Shown here one piece after another: positions 34,147-43,252 of a stretch of DNA of 64,000 bases. The notes beneath the pieces are model-generated. The model did no database searches. It was not told the origin of the DNA and was given only the letters and a program-made list of their open reading frames with translations. Each line of letters starts with the position of its first letter. Position 1 is the first letter of the stretch. Made by a program: the position numbers and the translations under genes. The stretch lies in NCBI GenBank assembly GCA_030024085.1, contig JASEJE010000001.1, forward strand, positions 124,001-188,000. Reading direction: 5' to 3'. The DNA comes from Bacillota bacterium (lineage in GTDB: Bacteria > Bacillota > SHA-98 > UBA4971).

Positions 34147-34632
34147 CTAGACATCGTGTTCCTCCGGCGAGGGCTTTCGAAGCCTGTTGAACCTCTCGAG
34201 CACCTCTGGCACTGCGGATTTCGGCCGCACCACCGCGAGAATGGTGTCGTCGCCGGCGATGGTGCCCACGACCTCCTTGAAATCCGCCTCGTCGATGGCT
34301 GCGGCCACTGCATGAGCGTTGCCGGTCAGGGTCTTCACGACAACGAGGTTCTCACTCCAGTCGACGGCGATGACCGAATCGGCGAAGAGCCTCGCGAGCC
34401 GCCTGTGAGCCTCTTCGCGCGAGTGCTCGCGGGGAAGGCCGTAGCGGTACCGCCCGTCGCTCATCGGCAGCTTCGTTATTCGAAGCTCCTTTATGTCGCG
34501 AGATACGGTCGCCTGAGTGACTTTGAAGCCTTCCTTACGAAGTTCGCGGGCGAGATCCTCCTGGGTCTCGACGACCCTGTCCCTGATGATCTTGAGCACC
34601 CTGGCATGGCGCTTGGCCTTCAAGGCTTTCAC
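34147..34632 (-). CDS. argR: Arginine repressor ArgR
   Basis: A 161-residue regulator of arginine metabolism: an N-terminal winged helix (TQEDLARELRKEGFKVTQATVSRDIKEL in part) and a C-terminal hexamerisation/arginine-binding domain (GTIAGDDTILAVV). I start at the GTG at 34632, four bases after the nadK stop. No arginine genes are nearby; the position between nadK and recN is conserved in Bacillota. Confidence 0.92.
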   Translation of the reverse strand: MKALKAKRHARVLKIIRDRVVETQEDLARELRKEGFKVTQATVSRDIKELRITKLPMSDGRYRYGLPREHSREEAHRRLARLFADSVIAVDWSENLVVVKTLTGNAHAVAAAIDEADFKEVVGTIAGDDTILAVVRPKSAVPEVLERFNRLRKPSPEEHDV

Positions 34633-34636
34633 CTTC

Positions 34637-35494
34637 CTACACGTTCCCCTCCGCAAGGCGGGTCCTGAGGACCTCATAGAAGCTGCGACGCCCGAGCTTC
34701 ACAAGGCGCGTCCTGGTCGTGGCCGCCTCCACCAGCACCTCATCACGGTTTTCCAGCCGGAAGCCCACCTGGCCGTCGACGGTCAACATGACTTCCTCGC
34801 TCGGAGCGGATACGACTATTCTCACCGTGTCACTCTTGGAAGCAACGAAGGATCTCGCCGCCAGGGTGTGAGGACAGATGAACGTCACTATCAGCGTATC
34901 GATCACCGGGTCCACGATGGGACCCCCTGCAGACAGCGAGTACCCGGTGGAGCCCGTGGGGCTCGCCACTATCGCGCCGTCAGCAGGATACGTTCCGATG
35001 AAGTTCGGTCCGATGTACGTCTTGAGCCTTATCATCCTGGCGAATGCGCCCTTCGTGACGACCACATCGTTGAGACCGACGAACTCGCCCACGATCCCTC
35101 TGGCCGCCCGCGTCACCTGTGCGCGGAGCATCATCCTTCCCTCCACGGTGTATCGGCCGGCCAGAACCCGGTCGATCGCCTCGTAGATGTCGGGCAGCTC
35201 AACCTCGGTGAGAAAGCCGAGGTGGCCGACGTTTACGCCCAGGATGGGGACTTCGCTACCGGCAAGGCGGCGGGCTGCGTTGAGAAGGGCGCCGTCACCG
35301 CCGAGGACCACAGCGAGGTCGATCTTCTCCCTGATAGCGGTCTCGCCGAAGGACATGTCGGCACGGTCGAACTCACGGGCCGACTCGGGGTCGAGCAGCA
35401 CCTCCACACCGCGCGTCTGGAGGAATCTCAAGAGCTCCTTCGCCGCGTCCACCGCCGCGTGTTTTCCGAGGTGTGTTACGAGGCCAATCCTCAT
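34637..35494 (-). CDS. nadK: NAD kinase
   Basis: This phosphorylates NAD to NADP. A 285-residue protein with the diagnostic GGDGALLNAAR loop (the family GGDGT motif, here GGDGA), NVGHLGFLTEVE, and SPTGSTGYSLSAGGPIVDP. The ATG at 35494 begins MRIGLVTH with AGGGG about 10 nt upstream. The GGDGA variant is worth noting but the Asp is kept. Confidence 0.93.
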   Translation of the reverse strand: MRIGLVTHLGKHAAVDAAKELLRFLQTRGVEVLLDPESAREFDRADMSFGETAIREKIDLAVVLGGDGALLNAARRLAGSEVPILGVNVGHLGFLTEVELPDIYEAIDRVLAGRYTVEGRMMLRAQVTRAARGIVGEFVGLNDVVVTKGAFARMIRLKTYIGPNFIGTYPADGAIVASPTGSTGYSLSAGGPIVDPVIDTLIVTFICPHTLAARSFVASKSDTVRIVVSAPSEEVMLTVDGQVGFRLENRDEVLVEAATTRTRLVKLGRRSFYEVLRTRLAEGNV

Positions 35495-35591
35495 CGTTCG
35501 CAATCCCCTGCCTGTATGACAACTCACCTGCAGCCTGCCGGGCGCGAGACCTGTCGCTGGACCAGCACATGTCTACCCTGTGATCCCACGC

Positions 35592-36521
35592 TCAGTCAAG
35601 GGCGCGATGGGCCGCGCCCACCACCTCGCGTACCCTTCGCTCGACGGCCTCGATAGCAGCTGCCGCCCCGCCCTGCTGTCCCTTTACTGCATACACCAGA
35701 AACTCGATGTTTCCTGCCGGGCCCTTTATCGGGGAGTAAGTGAGGCCGCGGATCTCCAGGTCGCACCTTTCCATGAACTCTATCACCCGCAGGAGCGTCT
35801 CAGCGTGCACCTCCGGATCCCGCACGACCCCGCCCTTGCCCACCTTCTCCCTCCCGGCCTCGAACTGGGGCTTGACGAGCGCCACGACGGCGGCACCAGG
35901 GGAGAGGAAGGTCAGAAGGTGCTCGAGGAACTTCATTATGGATATGAACGAGACGTCTATGGTGCAGATGTCGGCCTGTTCGGGCACGGCCCCCGGCTCG
36001 AGGTACCTCACGTTCGTGCGCTCGAGCACCACGACCTTGGGGTTGCTGCGCAGTTCCCACGCAAGCTGCCCATAGCCGACATCCACCGCGTAAACCCGCC
36101 TCGCCCCGCGACGGAGCAGGCAATCGGTGAACCCGCCTGTGGACGCACCCACGTCGATGGCGGCTTTGCCTGATACGTCCACGCCGAATTCGTCGAGGGC
36201 CTTCTCCAGCTTCTCGCCGCCTCTGCTGACGTATGGCTCCCGCGACGGTCTGAGCTCGATGGTGGCCGAACGGGAGACCCTGGTACCGGGCTTGTCCTCC
36301 CGAACTCCGTCCACCAGGACCTCTCCGGCCATGACGGCGCGGCGCGCCTTTTCCCTGGTCTCGAAGAGGCCGTGTTCCACGAGCAGCACGTCCAGGCGGG
36401 CGCGTGTCTCGGCGCGCCGCTCCGGACGGGCCCCCGCGGCCTTGCCCGTTTCCTCGCGGTCCAGGGCTTCATACCCCCCGGGGACGCTTACTTTCTCAAC
36501 AGCATCGTCTGCCCCTGCCAC
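35592..36521 (-). CDS. tlyA: TlyA family S4/FtsJ-like rRNA methyltransferase
   Basis: A 309-residue protein with an N-terminal S4 RNA-binding domain (RLDVLLVEHGLFETREKA, about residues 42-100) and a Rossmann methyltransferase domain (DVGASTGGFTDCLL, VDVGYGQLA, DVSFIS, VKPQFEAG). TlyA proteins 2'-O-methylate rRNA. The N-terminal ~40 residues precede the conserved start. The GTG at 36521 directly touches the end of palindromic element B, which offers no clear Shine-Dalgarno, so the true start may lie further in. Confidence 0.88.
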   Translation of the reverse strand: MAGADDAVEKVSVPGGYEALDREETGKAAGARPERRAETRARLDVLLVEHGLFETREKARRAVMAGEVLVDGVREDKPGTRVSRSATIELRPSREPYVSRGGEKLEKALDEFGVDVSGKAAIDVGASTGGFTDCLLRRGARRVYAVDVGYGQLAWELRSNPKVVVLERTNVRYLEPGAVPEQADICTIDVSFISIMKFLEHLLTFLSPGAAVVALVKPQFEAGREKVGKGGVVRDPEVHAETLLRVIEFMERCDLEIRGLTYSPIKGPAGNIEFLVYAVKGQQGGAAAAIEAVERRVREVVGAAHRALD

Positions 36522-36730
36522 CTAAGTAGATCGCCACAAGTTCGCGCTCTTTTCAGCGGGCGGGTCTTATCCAGTGTTGCCGGTGTTGCACTCCGGGGAC
36601 GGCGCGTGCGGTGAACCTCGTTCGAATTTGGCGCACGGGCCAGCCAAATTCCAGGCGCCCCGCCCTAGCAAGCACCGGCAACCCCAGCACCCTCAAGAAA
36701 AGTGGCGAAAACTCATGGCGCCATACTTAG
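36522..36730. repeat. 209-bp near-palindromic element (copy B)
   Basis: Termini CTAAG and CTTAG are perfect inverted repeats. The outer ~33 bp on each side are about 75% complementary (CTAAGTA...CGCCA...AGTT...CGC...TTTTC). Inner TTGCCGGTG words are also inverted, and the centre is a perfect GAATTTGGC/GCCAAATTC hairpin. The whole element can fold as one long stem. It fills the gap between tlyA and dxs, and the last 12 sense codons and stop of dxs lie in it. No transposase or target duplication was found. Confidence 0.88.
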
Positions 36731-38681
36731 TTGCCTCCGCGCCCGCCGCCGCCATGTCATCGTGGCCCGTTCGAGAGGAATCCCTGCGCCGCCGCGCTGC
36801 GCGCTTGCCACCTCTGCAGAGATCGGTCGCGGCTCTCGCGATGTCGTGCGCAGTGAGCCCGCACGTGGCCAGAAGCACCTCGCGGGACCCGTGTTCCACA
36901 AACCTGTCCGGGAGCGCAAGATGACGAATCGGAATAGACGCGCCGCCCTGGCCGGCGAGCACTTCGGCCACCGCGCTCCCGAGACCGCCGACGCATGTCC
37001 CCTCCTCCACCACTACCAACCGGCCGCAATCCCCCGCTACCTGGGAAATGAGGCCATCATCGAGGGGCTTTGCGAACCTCGCATTGACCACGGCAGCGTG
37101 TATCCCCTCCCGCTCGAGAAGCCCCGCAGCCTCGATGGATGGGTGGACCATGCTCCCGATGGCGACGATGGCTACGTCGCCTCCGTCGCGGACAAGAACC
37201 CCTCTGCCGCGCTCGATCGGACTGCACGGTCGCAGGGCGGCCTGGCCCCATCCCTGTGACCTCGGGTACCGCACCGCGACAGGCCCATCCATGGCAATGG
37301 CAGAGGAGAGCATTGCCACGAGTTCCTCCTCGTCGGCCGGCGCCATCACGGTCATGCCAGGCACGATGCGCAGGTAGGCGAGGTCGAACGCTCCATGGTG
37401 GGTGGGGCCGTCCTCTCCCACGAGCCCTGCCCTGTCCACTGCGAACAACACGTGAAGCCCTTGCAGGGCCACGTCGTGGACGATCTGGTCGTACGCCCTC
37501 TGGAGAAAAGTGGAGTAGATCGCCGCGACCGGCACAAGGCCCTGGCTTGCGAGCCCGGCCGCGAGGGTCACCGCATGCTGCTCGGCTATGCCGACGTCGA
37601 AGAATCGATCAGGGTAGAGCCGTCCGAAGAGATCCAGGCCGGTGCCGTCGGGCATCGCCGCGGTTATCGCAACGATCCTCGGATCGCTCGCAGCAAGCCT
37701 GGCAATGGTTTCTCCGAACACCTGCGTGCAGGTGGGAGGCCCCTGCGACCTGGATAGCTCCCCCGAAGCCACGTCGAACCTGCCCACGCCGTGGAACCTG
37801 CGCGGGTCGCCTTCCGCGGGAGCGTAGCCGCGACCTTTCTTCGTGATGACATGGATGAGCACGGGCCCGCCCTTGGCCCGCGCGTCCTCGACCGTTCGCA
37901 TGATAGAAGGGATGTCGTGCCCGTCGAGCGGCCCGAGGTACGTGAATCCCAGGCTCTCGAACAGCATCCCCGGCACGACCAGGTACTTGAGGCTTCCCTT
38001 GAGCCTCCTCACACTCTCCGCGAGGTCCTTGCCGATGCGCGGAATGCCCTCGAGGACGCGTTCTATGTCCTGGCGCAGTTTCAGGAGGCGTGGTTCCGTC
38101 CGTAACCTGGCAAGGTACGACGCGAGCGCCCCCACGTTCGGGGATATGGACATCTCATTGTCGTTCAGCACCACGATGAGGTCTGTCTTCAGGTGTCCTG
38201 CATGGTTCAGGGCCTCGAAGGCCATGCCCCCGGTGAGCGAGCCGTCGCCGATGACCGCGACGACTGTGAAATCCTCTGCCTTGAGGTCCCTGGCCTTGGC
38301 CATGCCGAGCGCCGCCGAGATGGACGTGCTCGAGTGCCCCGTGTTGAACGCATCATGGGGGCTTTCGTCACGCCTGGGAAACCCGCTGATGCCTCCGAAC
38401 TGCCTGAGGGTGTCAAAGGCGGACCTGCGCCCGGTAAGGAGCTTGTGGGCGTAGGCCTGGTGCCCGACATCCCAGATGATCTTGTCCCTCGGGCTGTCCA
38501 GCACCGTATGCAGGGCGATGGCGAGGTCCACTGCCCCGAGGCTCGGTGCGAGGTGGCCGCCGGTCCTGGACACCGTCTGTATGATCTCACCGCGAATCTC
38601 CGACGCAAGCTGGGCCAGATCGTTCAGCGAGAGCCGTTTCAAATCCTGGGGCAGGTTCAGCGAGTCAAGGAGTCGTACCAC
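36693..38681 (-). CDS. dxs: 1-deoxy-D-xylulose-5-phosphate synthase
   Basis: This condenses pyruvate and glyceraldehyde 3-phosphate, opening the MEP isoprenoid pathway. It has 662 residues. The thiamin diphosphate motif GDGSLTGGMAFEALNHAG, DVGHQAYAHKLLTGR, and the transketolase-like GIAEQHAVTLAAGLA and EDGPTHHGAFD are intact. The last ~45 residues after LCRGG are not conserved, and the final codons run into element B. Polyprenyl synthase downstream in metabolism is encoded nearby at 40-41 kb. Confidence 0.95.
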   Translation of the reverse strand: MVRLLDSLNLPQDLKRLSLNDLAQLASEIRGEIIQTVSRTGGHLAPSLGAVDLAIALHTVLDSPRDKIIWDVGHQAYAHKLLTGRRSAFDTLRQFGGISGFPRRDESPHDAFNTGHSSTSISAALGMAKARDLKAEDFTVVAVIGDGSLTGGMAFEALNHAGHLKTDLIVVLNDNEMSISPNVGALASYLARLRTEPRLLKLRQDIERVLEGIPRIGKDLAESVRRLKGSLKYLVVPGMLFESLGFTYLGPLDGHDIPSIMRTVEDARAKGGPVLIHVITKKGRGYAPAEGDPRRFHGVGRFDVASGELSRSQGPPTCTQVFGETIARLAASDPRIVAITAAMPDGTGLDLFGRLYPDRFFDVGIAEQHAVTLAAGLASQGLVPVAAIYSTFLQRAYDQIVHDVALQGLHVLFAVDRAGLVGEDGPTHHGAFDLAYLRIVPGMTVMAPADEEELVAMLSSAIAMDGPVAVRYPRSQGWGQAALRPCSPIERGRGVLVRDGGDVAIVAIGSMVHPSIEAAGLLEREGIHAAVVNARFAKPLDDGLISQVAGDCGRLVVVEEGTCVGGLGSAVAEVLAGQGGASIPIRHLALPDRFVEHGSREVLLATCGLTAHDIARAATDLCRGGKRAARRRRDSSRTGHDDMAAAGAEATKYGAMSFRHFS

Positions 38682-39357
38682 TCTCGTTATCGCTCCGTTT
38701 CCGGTTCCGGTCTTGTCTACCCGGGCTCTCCCTCGGTCGGCTACGCTTGCGGTGATTCGGCCTCTTGTGGCGAAGGAACGTCGCCCCTGTGACCGACTCG
38801 ATCCCGGCTATGATCTTGCCGGCAGCGAGCACGATCTGCTCGGCGTCGTTCACGGCCATGTTCTTGCTCCAGGCCTTGCCCCCGACGGTGAGGCCCGCGA
38901 TGATCCCTACGACGATGGTGCTCACCACAGTCTCGCTGACGCGAGGAGGCATGACCATCATCAATCGTATAACTATGCTCGCTCCGATCGCTCCGCTCAC
39001 GGTGCCTGCCATGTCGCCCACCACGTCGTTGCAGAAGTTCGCCACGCGGTCGGCGGATCGCACGATCCGGAGGGCCTGCCGGGCGCCGTAAACCCTTTTC
39101 GCGGCCATCGCATGGAACGGCTGTCTCTTCGCGGCGGTCGAAGCGGTCCCGATGACGTCGAACGCAACCCCGATGAAGACTATACCCAACAGAACAAAAA
39201 GTCCAAGAACCAGCCCGACGCGACCCAGGAGTATCTTGGACACGAAGTTGACCACTATTGCGAGAAAGAACGTTGTAAAACCAACGGACAAAGCTCTTGC
39301 GAGACGTTGGTCCAAGAAAGGCATCACCTCAAAAACGTCCCAGGCAGGTGGTGGCAT
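38665..39357 (-). CDS. CorB/DUF21-like integral membrane protein
   Basis: A 230-residue protein with about four transmembrane segments in the DUF21-like region (FLAIVVNFVSKILLG, VLGLFVLLGIVFIGVAFDVIGTA, AGTVSGAIGASIVIRL, VVSTIVVGIIAGL). It ends in a basic hydrophilic tail (RHKRPNHRKRSRPRE). DUF21/CorB proteins are linked to Mg/Co transport, but this one lacks CBS domains, so the function is open. It overlaps the dxs start by 17 bp. The start is uncertain; an ATG at 39324 is an alternative. Confidence 0.6.
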   Translation of the reverse strand: MPPPAWDVFEVMPFLDQRLARALSVGFTTFFLAIVVNFVSKILLGRVGLVLGLFVLLGIVFIGVAFDVIGTASTAAKRQPFHAMAAKRVYGARQALRIVRSADRVANFCNDVVGDMAGTVSGAIGASIVIRLMMVMPPRVSETVVSTIVVGIIAGLTVGGKAWSKNMAVNDAEQIVLAAGKIIAGIESVTGATFLRHKRPNHRKRSRPRESPGRQDRNRKRSDNESGTTP

Positions 39358-39996
39358 TTCGGGTAAATATTGTGGCTTGAGGTCCGGCTGGTTTTCCCTG
39401 CGGTACTCCCTCGCGTTGCCGCTCGGGCGGTTTCCCGTTTACGACCGCCTCCCGGGGTCGCCCCTGCGGGCGGCCGGATTACCACTTAGCGCACACTGCA
39501 ATCCCCGGAGCGCCCCACATATTCGGACAGTCTAGGAGTTTTCCTCGGCAGCACCCACCATCTTCTAGCCTCTTTTGCAGTCGGGGTTTCATGCGGCAAC
39601 GAGCGCATCTCCCGGCCAGGAGACGAGCGCCCTGGTACCCGCAATCCCGCTCCCGCCACTCAAGGCAGGCTACACTGCACCAAGCGCGGTGTGTCTCGCA
39701 CCTGCCCGCACCTAGGTGCAGGTTTACCCCCCGGCCGTGGCAGCCGATCGGTGTCGTCTCACCACGGGGTCGGGTCTCCGCGAGGAGAGGGTCCACGCCC
39801 GCATGCCATTGCAGATCGCCCTCGCCTCTTAACCCCCAGCACCAGCCCCCGACTGGGCGTCGGCGGCCAGCACCAGGGACTTCATCGATGTGCCCTTGAC
39901 GGATTTTTAGGCCCGCCTTCAAAGATGGTGGTGCTGACTAGAATACTGCACCACCTGCCCTGGCACACATGATTATAACACAGGCACCCCTTGCCA
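39358..39996. other. 639-bp GC-rich gap between the ispA-like gene and the DUF21 gene
   Basis: No gene is supported; the 147-codon open frame on the minus strand (39479-39922) has no recognisable protein features. The region is rich in inverted repeats (for example GCACCTAGGTGC near 39711-39722). It ends in an 8-bp hairpin (39927-39934 with 39948-39955) about 40 bp after the polyprenyl synthase stop. The base composition and repeats would suit a structured RNA, but I could not identify one. Confidence 0.35.
39927..39955 (-). terminator. Possible terminator of the xseA-xseB-ispA run
   Basis: GGTGGTGC pairs with GCACCACC around a 13-nt loop, 42 bp beyond the polyprenyl synthase stop. The following minus-strand bases (ATCTTTG) are only weakly T-rich, so this is tentative. 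Confidence 0.4.
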
Positions 39997-41016
39997 TCAA
40001 GCAACGGGCGCGCCGAGCGCTCTGGCGAGATCCGATAGCTCCGCGGCCTCGTCCGGAGCAAACGCAGAGAGTGCCTCCAGAGCCTCGGCCACAAGGCGTT
40101 CGCCGTAGCGCCGCGCGCCGGTAGCTCCCATGGCTCGCGGAAACGTCCGGGATCCGTCGTCCGCCATGTCCTTGAGATCGTCGAACACCTGGAAGGCGCG
40201 GCCGAAGAGTTCCGCGTAGCGCGTGAGGACGCCGATCTCCTGCGGCCCGGCCCCCGCCGCAATGGCGCCGCACCTTGCTGACGCCCGGATGAGCGCTCCA
40301 GTCTTGAGGTCGGCGAGGAGTTCAACCCCGCCAGGACACTCGCCGCCACCCCCGCCGCCATCACTGCTGCCGCCCCTGCCGCTGCGCTCGCCGTTGCCCT
40401 CGCCCCGGCGGTGGCTGCCGCAATGATGGCCGCCATCGGCGGTCCCGGGATGAGCCGTTTCTGCGCCCTGAGCGCCCATTACGTCCATGGCCTGCCCACC
40501 CGCCATCCCGAGGCTTCCGGCAGCGTGTGCAAGCTCGCGCATGGCGGCCGAGGCCGCCTCGGACCCCATCAGACGGCACGCTCCTTCGCCGGAAAGCACC
40601 TCGAAGGCAAGCGGCAACAACGCGTCGCCCGCAAGGATCGCGAGCGCCTCGCCGAAAGCCCTGTGCACTGTCGGCCGGCCCCGCCTGAAATCGTCGTCGT
40701 CCATGGCCGGAAGGTCGTCGTGGATGAGCGAGTACGAGTGCACAAGCTCCACTGCGACCGCACACGGCATCGCGCGGCGCACGAGCGCCTCGTCGTCGCT
40801 ATCGCATCCCGCGCCCCCGGTCACACGGCGGCGCCTGCGCCCGGTCGCGAGGGCACTGGCCAGCGCGAGAAGCGGTCGCACGCGCTTCCCGCCAGGGAAG
40901 ACAGCATACCTCATCGCCCTGTGGAGCGCTTCGGGCGTGGCGGTCTCTGGTGGAAGCGCAGCATCGAGGGCCCCATCCACGAGGATTTTCATCCTGTGCG
41001 CCCAGTCATCGTTCAT
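39997..41016 (-). CDS. ispA: Polyprenyl (farnesyl/geranylgeranyl) diphosphate synthase
   Basis: This elongates isoprenyl diphosphates, using products of the Dxs pathway. It has 339 residues. The first aspartate-rich motif DDLPAMDDDDFRRGR, GGQAMDV, KTGALI and the second FQVFDDLKD are intact. Between GGQAMDVMGA and LLADLKTGALI is a ~45-residue Gly/Ser/His-rich insertion not found in the family core. The ATG at 41016 overlaps the xseB stop (ATGA) and has GAGGAAG upstream. Chain length cannot be assigned confidently. Confidence 0.88.
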   Translation of the reverse strand: MNDDWAHRMKILVDGALDAALPPETATPEALHRAMRYAVFPGGKRVRPLLALASALATGRRRRRVTGGAGCDSDDEALVRRAMPCAVAVELVHSYSLIHDDLPAMDDDDFRRGRPTVHRAFGEALAILAGDALLPLAFEVLSGEGACRLMGSEAASAAMRELAHAAGSLGMAGGQAMDVMGAQGAETAHPGTADGGHHCGSHRRGEGNGERSGRGGSSDGGGGGGECPGGVELLADLKTGALIRASARCGAIAAGAGPQEIGVLTRYAELFGRAFQVFDDLKDMADDGSRTFPRAMGATGARRYGERLVAEALEALSAFAPDEAAELSDLARALGAPVA

Positions 41017-41261
41017 CCGGCGTCTTCCTCGAGGTGAAACGGCTCGGTGACGAGCTCTCCGCCTTTCGTCTCCACCAGCTTCGCGATTTTCGTTTCCGCC
41101 TCGTCCAGCTTGTTGCGGCACACCTTTACGAGCGCCATGCCCCTCTCAAACGCCTCCAGCGACTCCTCGAGTCCAAGCTCGCCGGCCTCGAGCCGCGAGA
41201 CCGTCTCCTCCAGCTCCTCCATGGCCTTCTCGAAGTCAATCTTCGCGTCCTCTCCCTGCAT
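41013..41261 (-). CDS. xseB: Exodeoxyribonuclease VII small subunit
   Basis: An 82-residue acidic, helical protein with the XseB signature (FEKAMEELEETVSRLEAGE, LEESLEAFERGMAL). It joins several copies to one XseA. The gene overlaps xseA by 26 bp and the ispA-like gene by 4 bp. Confidence 0.93.
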   Translation of the reverse strand: MQGEDAKIDFEKAMEELEETVSRLEAGELGLEESLEAFERGMALVKVCRNKLDEAETKIAKLVETKGGELVTEPFHLEEDAG

Positions 41262-42474
41262 CGGGGCCTCCCTCCTCGACCGCCGTCACGGCGCACTCGA
41301 TCCTCCCGTCAACGAGGACCACCTCTATGTCATCCCCGGGCGCGACGGCCCGCACGGTGCGCACCACGCGCCTCCCGGGAAGCCCTCGGACTATCCCATA
41401 GCCGCGCGCGAGGGTCCCCAGCGGACTCAAGACGTCGAGTCGGGCAGCGAGCGCCCCGAACGCCTCGCGCTTCCCGGATACCTTATGCGTCATGGCCGCC
41501 GACATCCTCTGCTGCGCATCGGCGAGCCTCTGCCGGTGCTCCCTCGTTATCTCCTGGGGAAACCTGAATATGTGGGACCGGGCCACGCGCTCCAGGCGCT
41601 CCCTGTGCCTGCGGACCTCCGTCCTCGCCGCCGCCTCGAGCCGGAGCGAAAGCTGAAGAACGGCCCGCCTCGTCTCCGCCATATCAGGGACGGCCATCTC
41701 CGCACCGGCTGACGGGGTCGGAGCCCTGCGGTCGGCAACGAAGTCGGCGATGGTGAAGTCCGTCTCGTGTCCCACAGCGGATATCACCGGGACCTTGCAC
41801 CCGGCTATGGCTCGCGCGACCCTCTCATCATTGAACGCCCAGAGGTCCTCTATCGACCCGCCGCCCCGGCCGACGATGACCACGTCGATGAAGGCCGAGG
41901 CGCGGTTCACGAGGTCAAGCGCCTTCACGATGCTTTCAGGCGCATCGTCCCCCTGGACCTGCGCGGGTATGAGAAGGATCGTCGTGCCGGGGGCCCTGCG
42001 GCTTATCACCGTGATGATGTCGCGCACCGCGGCCCCTGTGGGCGAGGTCACAACGCCCACCACCGACGGGAACCTCGGCAGGGATCTTTTCCTCGCAGCG
42101 TCGAGCAGGCCCTCCGCCGCCAGTCTGTCGCGGAGTTGCAGAAACGCGAGGTACAGCGATCCGGTGCCGGCAGGCATCAAGTCCTCCACGTACAACTGCA
42201 CGTCCCCGCCCTTTTCGTATACACCCACCGTGCCGTACGCGAACACGAGCATCCCGTCCGCCGGCTTGAACTTGAGATACATGTTATTCCCGCGAAACAT
42301 CACACATTTCAGCCTGGCGGACGCATCCTTGAGACTGAAGTACATGTGTCCTGAAGTATGGAAAGTGAAGTTCGAGATCTCCCCGCGCACCCAGAGCCCG
42401 GCGAGGGAGTCATCGCCCTCGATGACCTGCTTTATGCGCCTTGCGACGTCGGAGACCGAGTAGATGGTAAGCAT
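41236..42474 (-). CDS. xseA: Exodeoxyribonuclease VII large subunit
   Basis: This degrades single-stranded DNA bidirectionally with XseB. It has 412 residues: an N-terminal OB fold ([27 protein letters not shown]) followed by the catalytic region ([49 protein letters not shown]). I start at ATG 42474 (MLTIYSVSD); the frame is open 11 codons upstream. Confidence 0.94.
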   Translation of the reverse strand: MLTIYSVSDVARRIKQVIEGDDSLAGLWVRGEISNFTFHTSGHMYFSLKDASARLKCVMFRGNNMYLKFKPADGMLVFAYGTVGVYEKGGDVQLYVEDLMPAGTGSLYLAFLQLRDRLAAEGLLDAARKRSLPRFPSVVGVVTSPTGAAVRDIITVISRRAPGTTILLIPAQVQGDDAPESIVKALDLVNRASAFIDVVIVGRGGGSIEDLWAFNDERVARAIAGCKVPVISAVGHETDFTIADFVADRRAPTPSAGAEMAVPDMAETRRAVLQLSLRLEAAARTEVRRHRERLERVARSHIFRFPQEITREHRQRLADAQQRMSAAMTHKVSGKREAFGALAARLDVLSPLGTLARGYGIVRGLPGRRVVRTVRAVAPGDDIEVVLVDGRIECAVTAVEEGGPDAGRGRED

Positions 42475-42545
42475 TGCAGCACCTTCAAACAGGGGCCGTG
42501 CCGGCAAAGGCCGGATACCTGAAGTGGGCCACCACCCGGGGCGGG

Positions 42546-42992
42546 CTACTCGCGAGCACCGTCAGCGTCCAGTGCCATGTCCCTTGCGAGCTTGCCGAGT
42601 ATGCCGTTGACGAACTTGCCGGACTCCTCGTCGCCGAACTTCTTCGCCAGGGCCACAGCCTCATTGATCGCGACACCCACGGGTACGTCCCCGGAATGCA
42701 GGATCTCGTACACGGCAAGGCGCAGGAGGTTGCGGTCAACTGCACCCATCCGGTCGAGTGACCACCCGATCGCCAGCTTCGATATGGTTCCGTCGATCTC
42801 GTCCCGACGTCCGATGACCCCAAGCACGGCCTTCCGGAGGTACTCGAGGCTTCGCTCGTCGATTCGCCTGCCCCTGGTGGCGGTCTGGATGGCTGACTCC
42901 ATCGCAGCCCGGCCCACATCGATCTGGAAGAGCGCGACGAACGCGGCTTCGCGCGCATCTCTTCTCGTCAAACCTCTCACCTCGCGCGACAT
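42546..42992 (-). CDS. nusB: Transcription antitermination protein NusB
   Basis: A 148-residue all-helical protein that binds boxA RNA with NusE in rRNA antitermination. RRDAREAAFVALFQIDVG at the N-terminus and a LRLAVYEIL, VAINEAVALAKKFGDEESGKFVNGIL region are diagnostic. It lies between the DUF2273 gene and xseA, a standard Firmicute order. Confidence 0.94.
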   Translation of the reverse strand: MSREVRGLTRRDAREAAFVALFQIDVGRAAMESAIQTATRGRRIDERSLEYLRKAVLGVIGRRDEIDGTISKLAIGWSLDRMGAVDRNLLRLAVYEILHSGDVPVGVAINEAVALAKKFGDEESGKFVNGILGKLARDMALDADGARE

Positions 42993-43001
42993 GCGCCGCC
43001 C

Positions 43002-43238
43002 TTAGCGTTCTTGAGGAGGAAGGAAGTCTTCCAGGACCTCCCTGATGCTCCTGTGGCTGTCGACGTGGCGGCCGATGAGGTAGCCCACGGCAACGCAACC
43101 GGCAAGGTAGAGGCCGGCAATCGGACTGAAGAGGATCATCACCCATCCGACGATGAACCCGAATATCGACCCGAACACCTTCCCCGGGTGTTCGAGGGCT
43201 ATGCGAAGTATCTCCCGCACCTCGGGCCTCATGAACAT
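43002..43238 (-). CDS. DUF2273 small membrane protein
   Basis: A 78-residue protein with two hydrophobic segments (roughly 20-37 and 42-58) and a charged C-terminus. Small DUF2273 proteins commonly sit beside amaP and asp23 and probably help anchor Asp23 at the membrane. Here it is directly downstream of amaP. Two close in-frame ATGs follow AAAGGGGG. Confidence 0.8.
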   Translation of the reverse strand: MFMRPEVREILRIALEHPGKVFGSIFGFIVGWVMILFSPIAGLYLAGCVAVGYLIGRHVDSHRSIREVLEDFLPPQER

Positions 43239-43252
43239 GCCCCCTTTTCCGA

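Noticed and set aside
39500-39900. Possible RNase P RNA on the minus strand (GGTAAAC and TTGAG...GCGGGATTGC words)
   Set aside because: The universal GAGGAAAGTCC and ACAGAA core elements are absent in the required order.
39479-39922. 147-codon minus-strand open frame in the large gap
   Set aside because: Cys/Arg/Gly-rich composition typical of GC-rich non-coding DNA, with no Shine-Dalgarno or domain.
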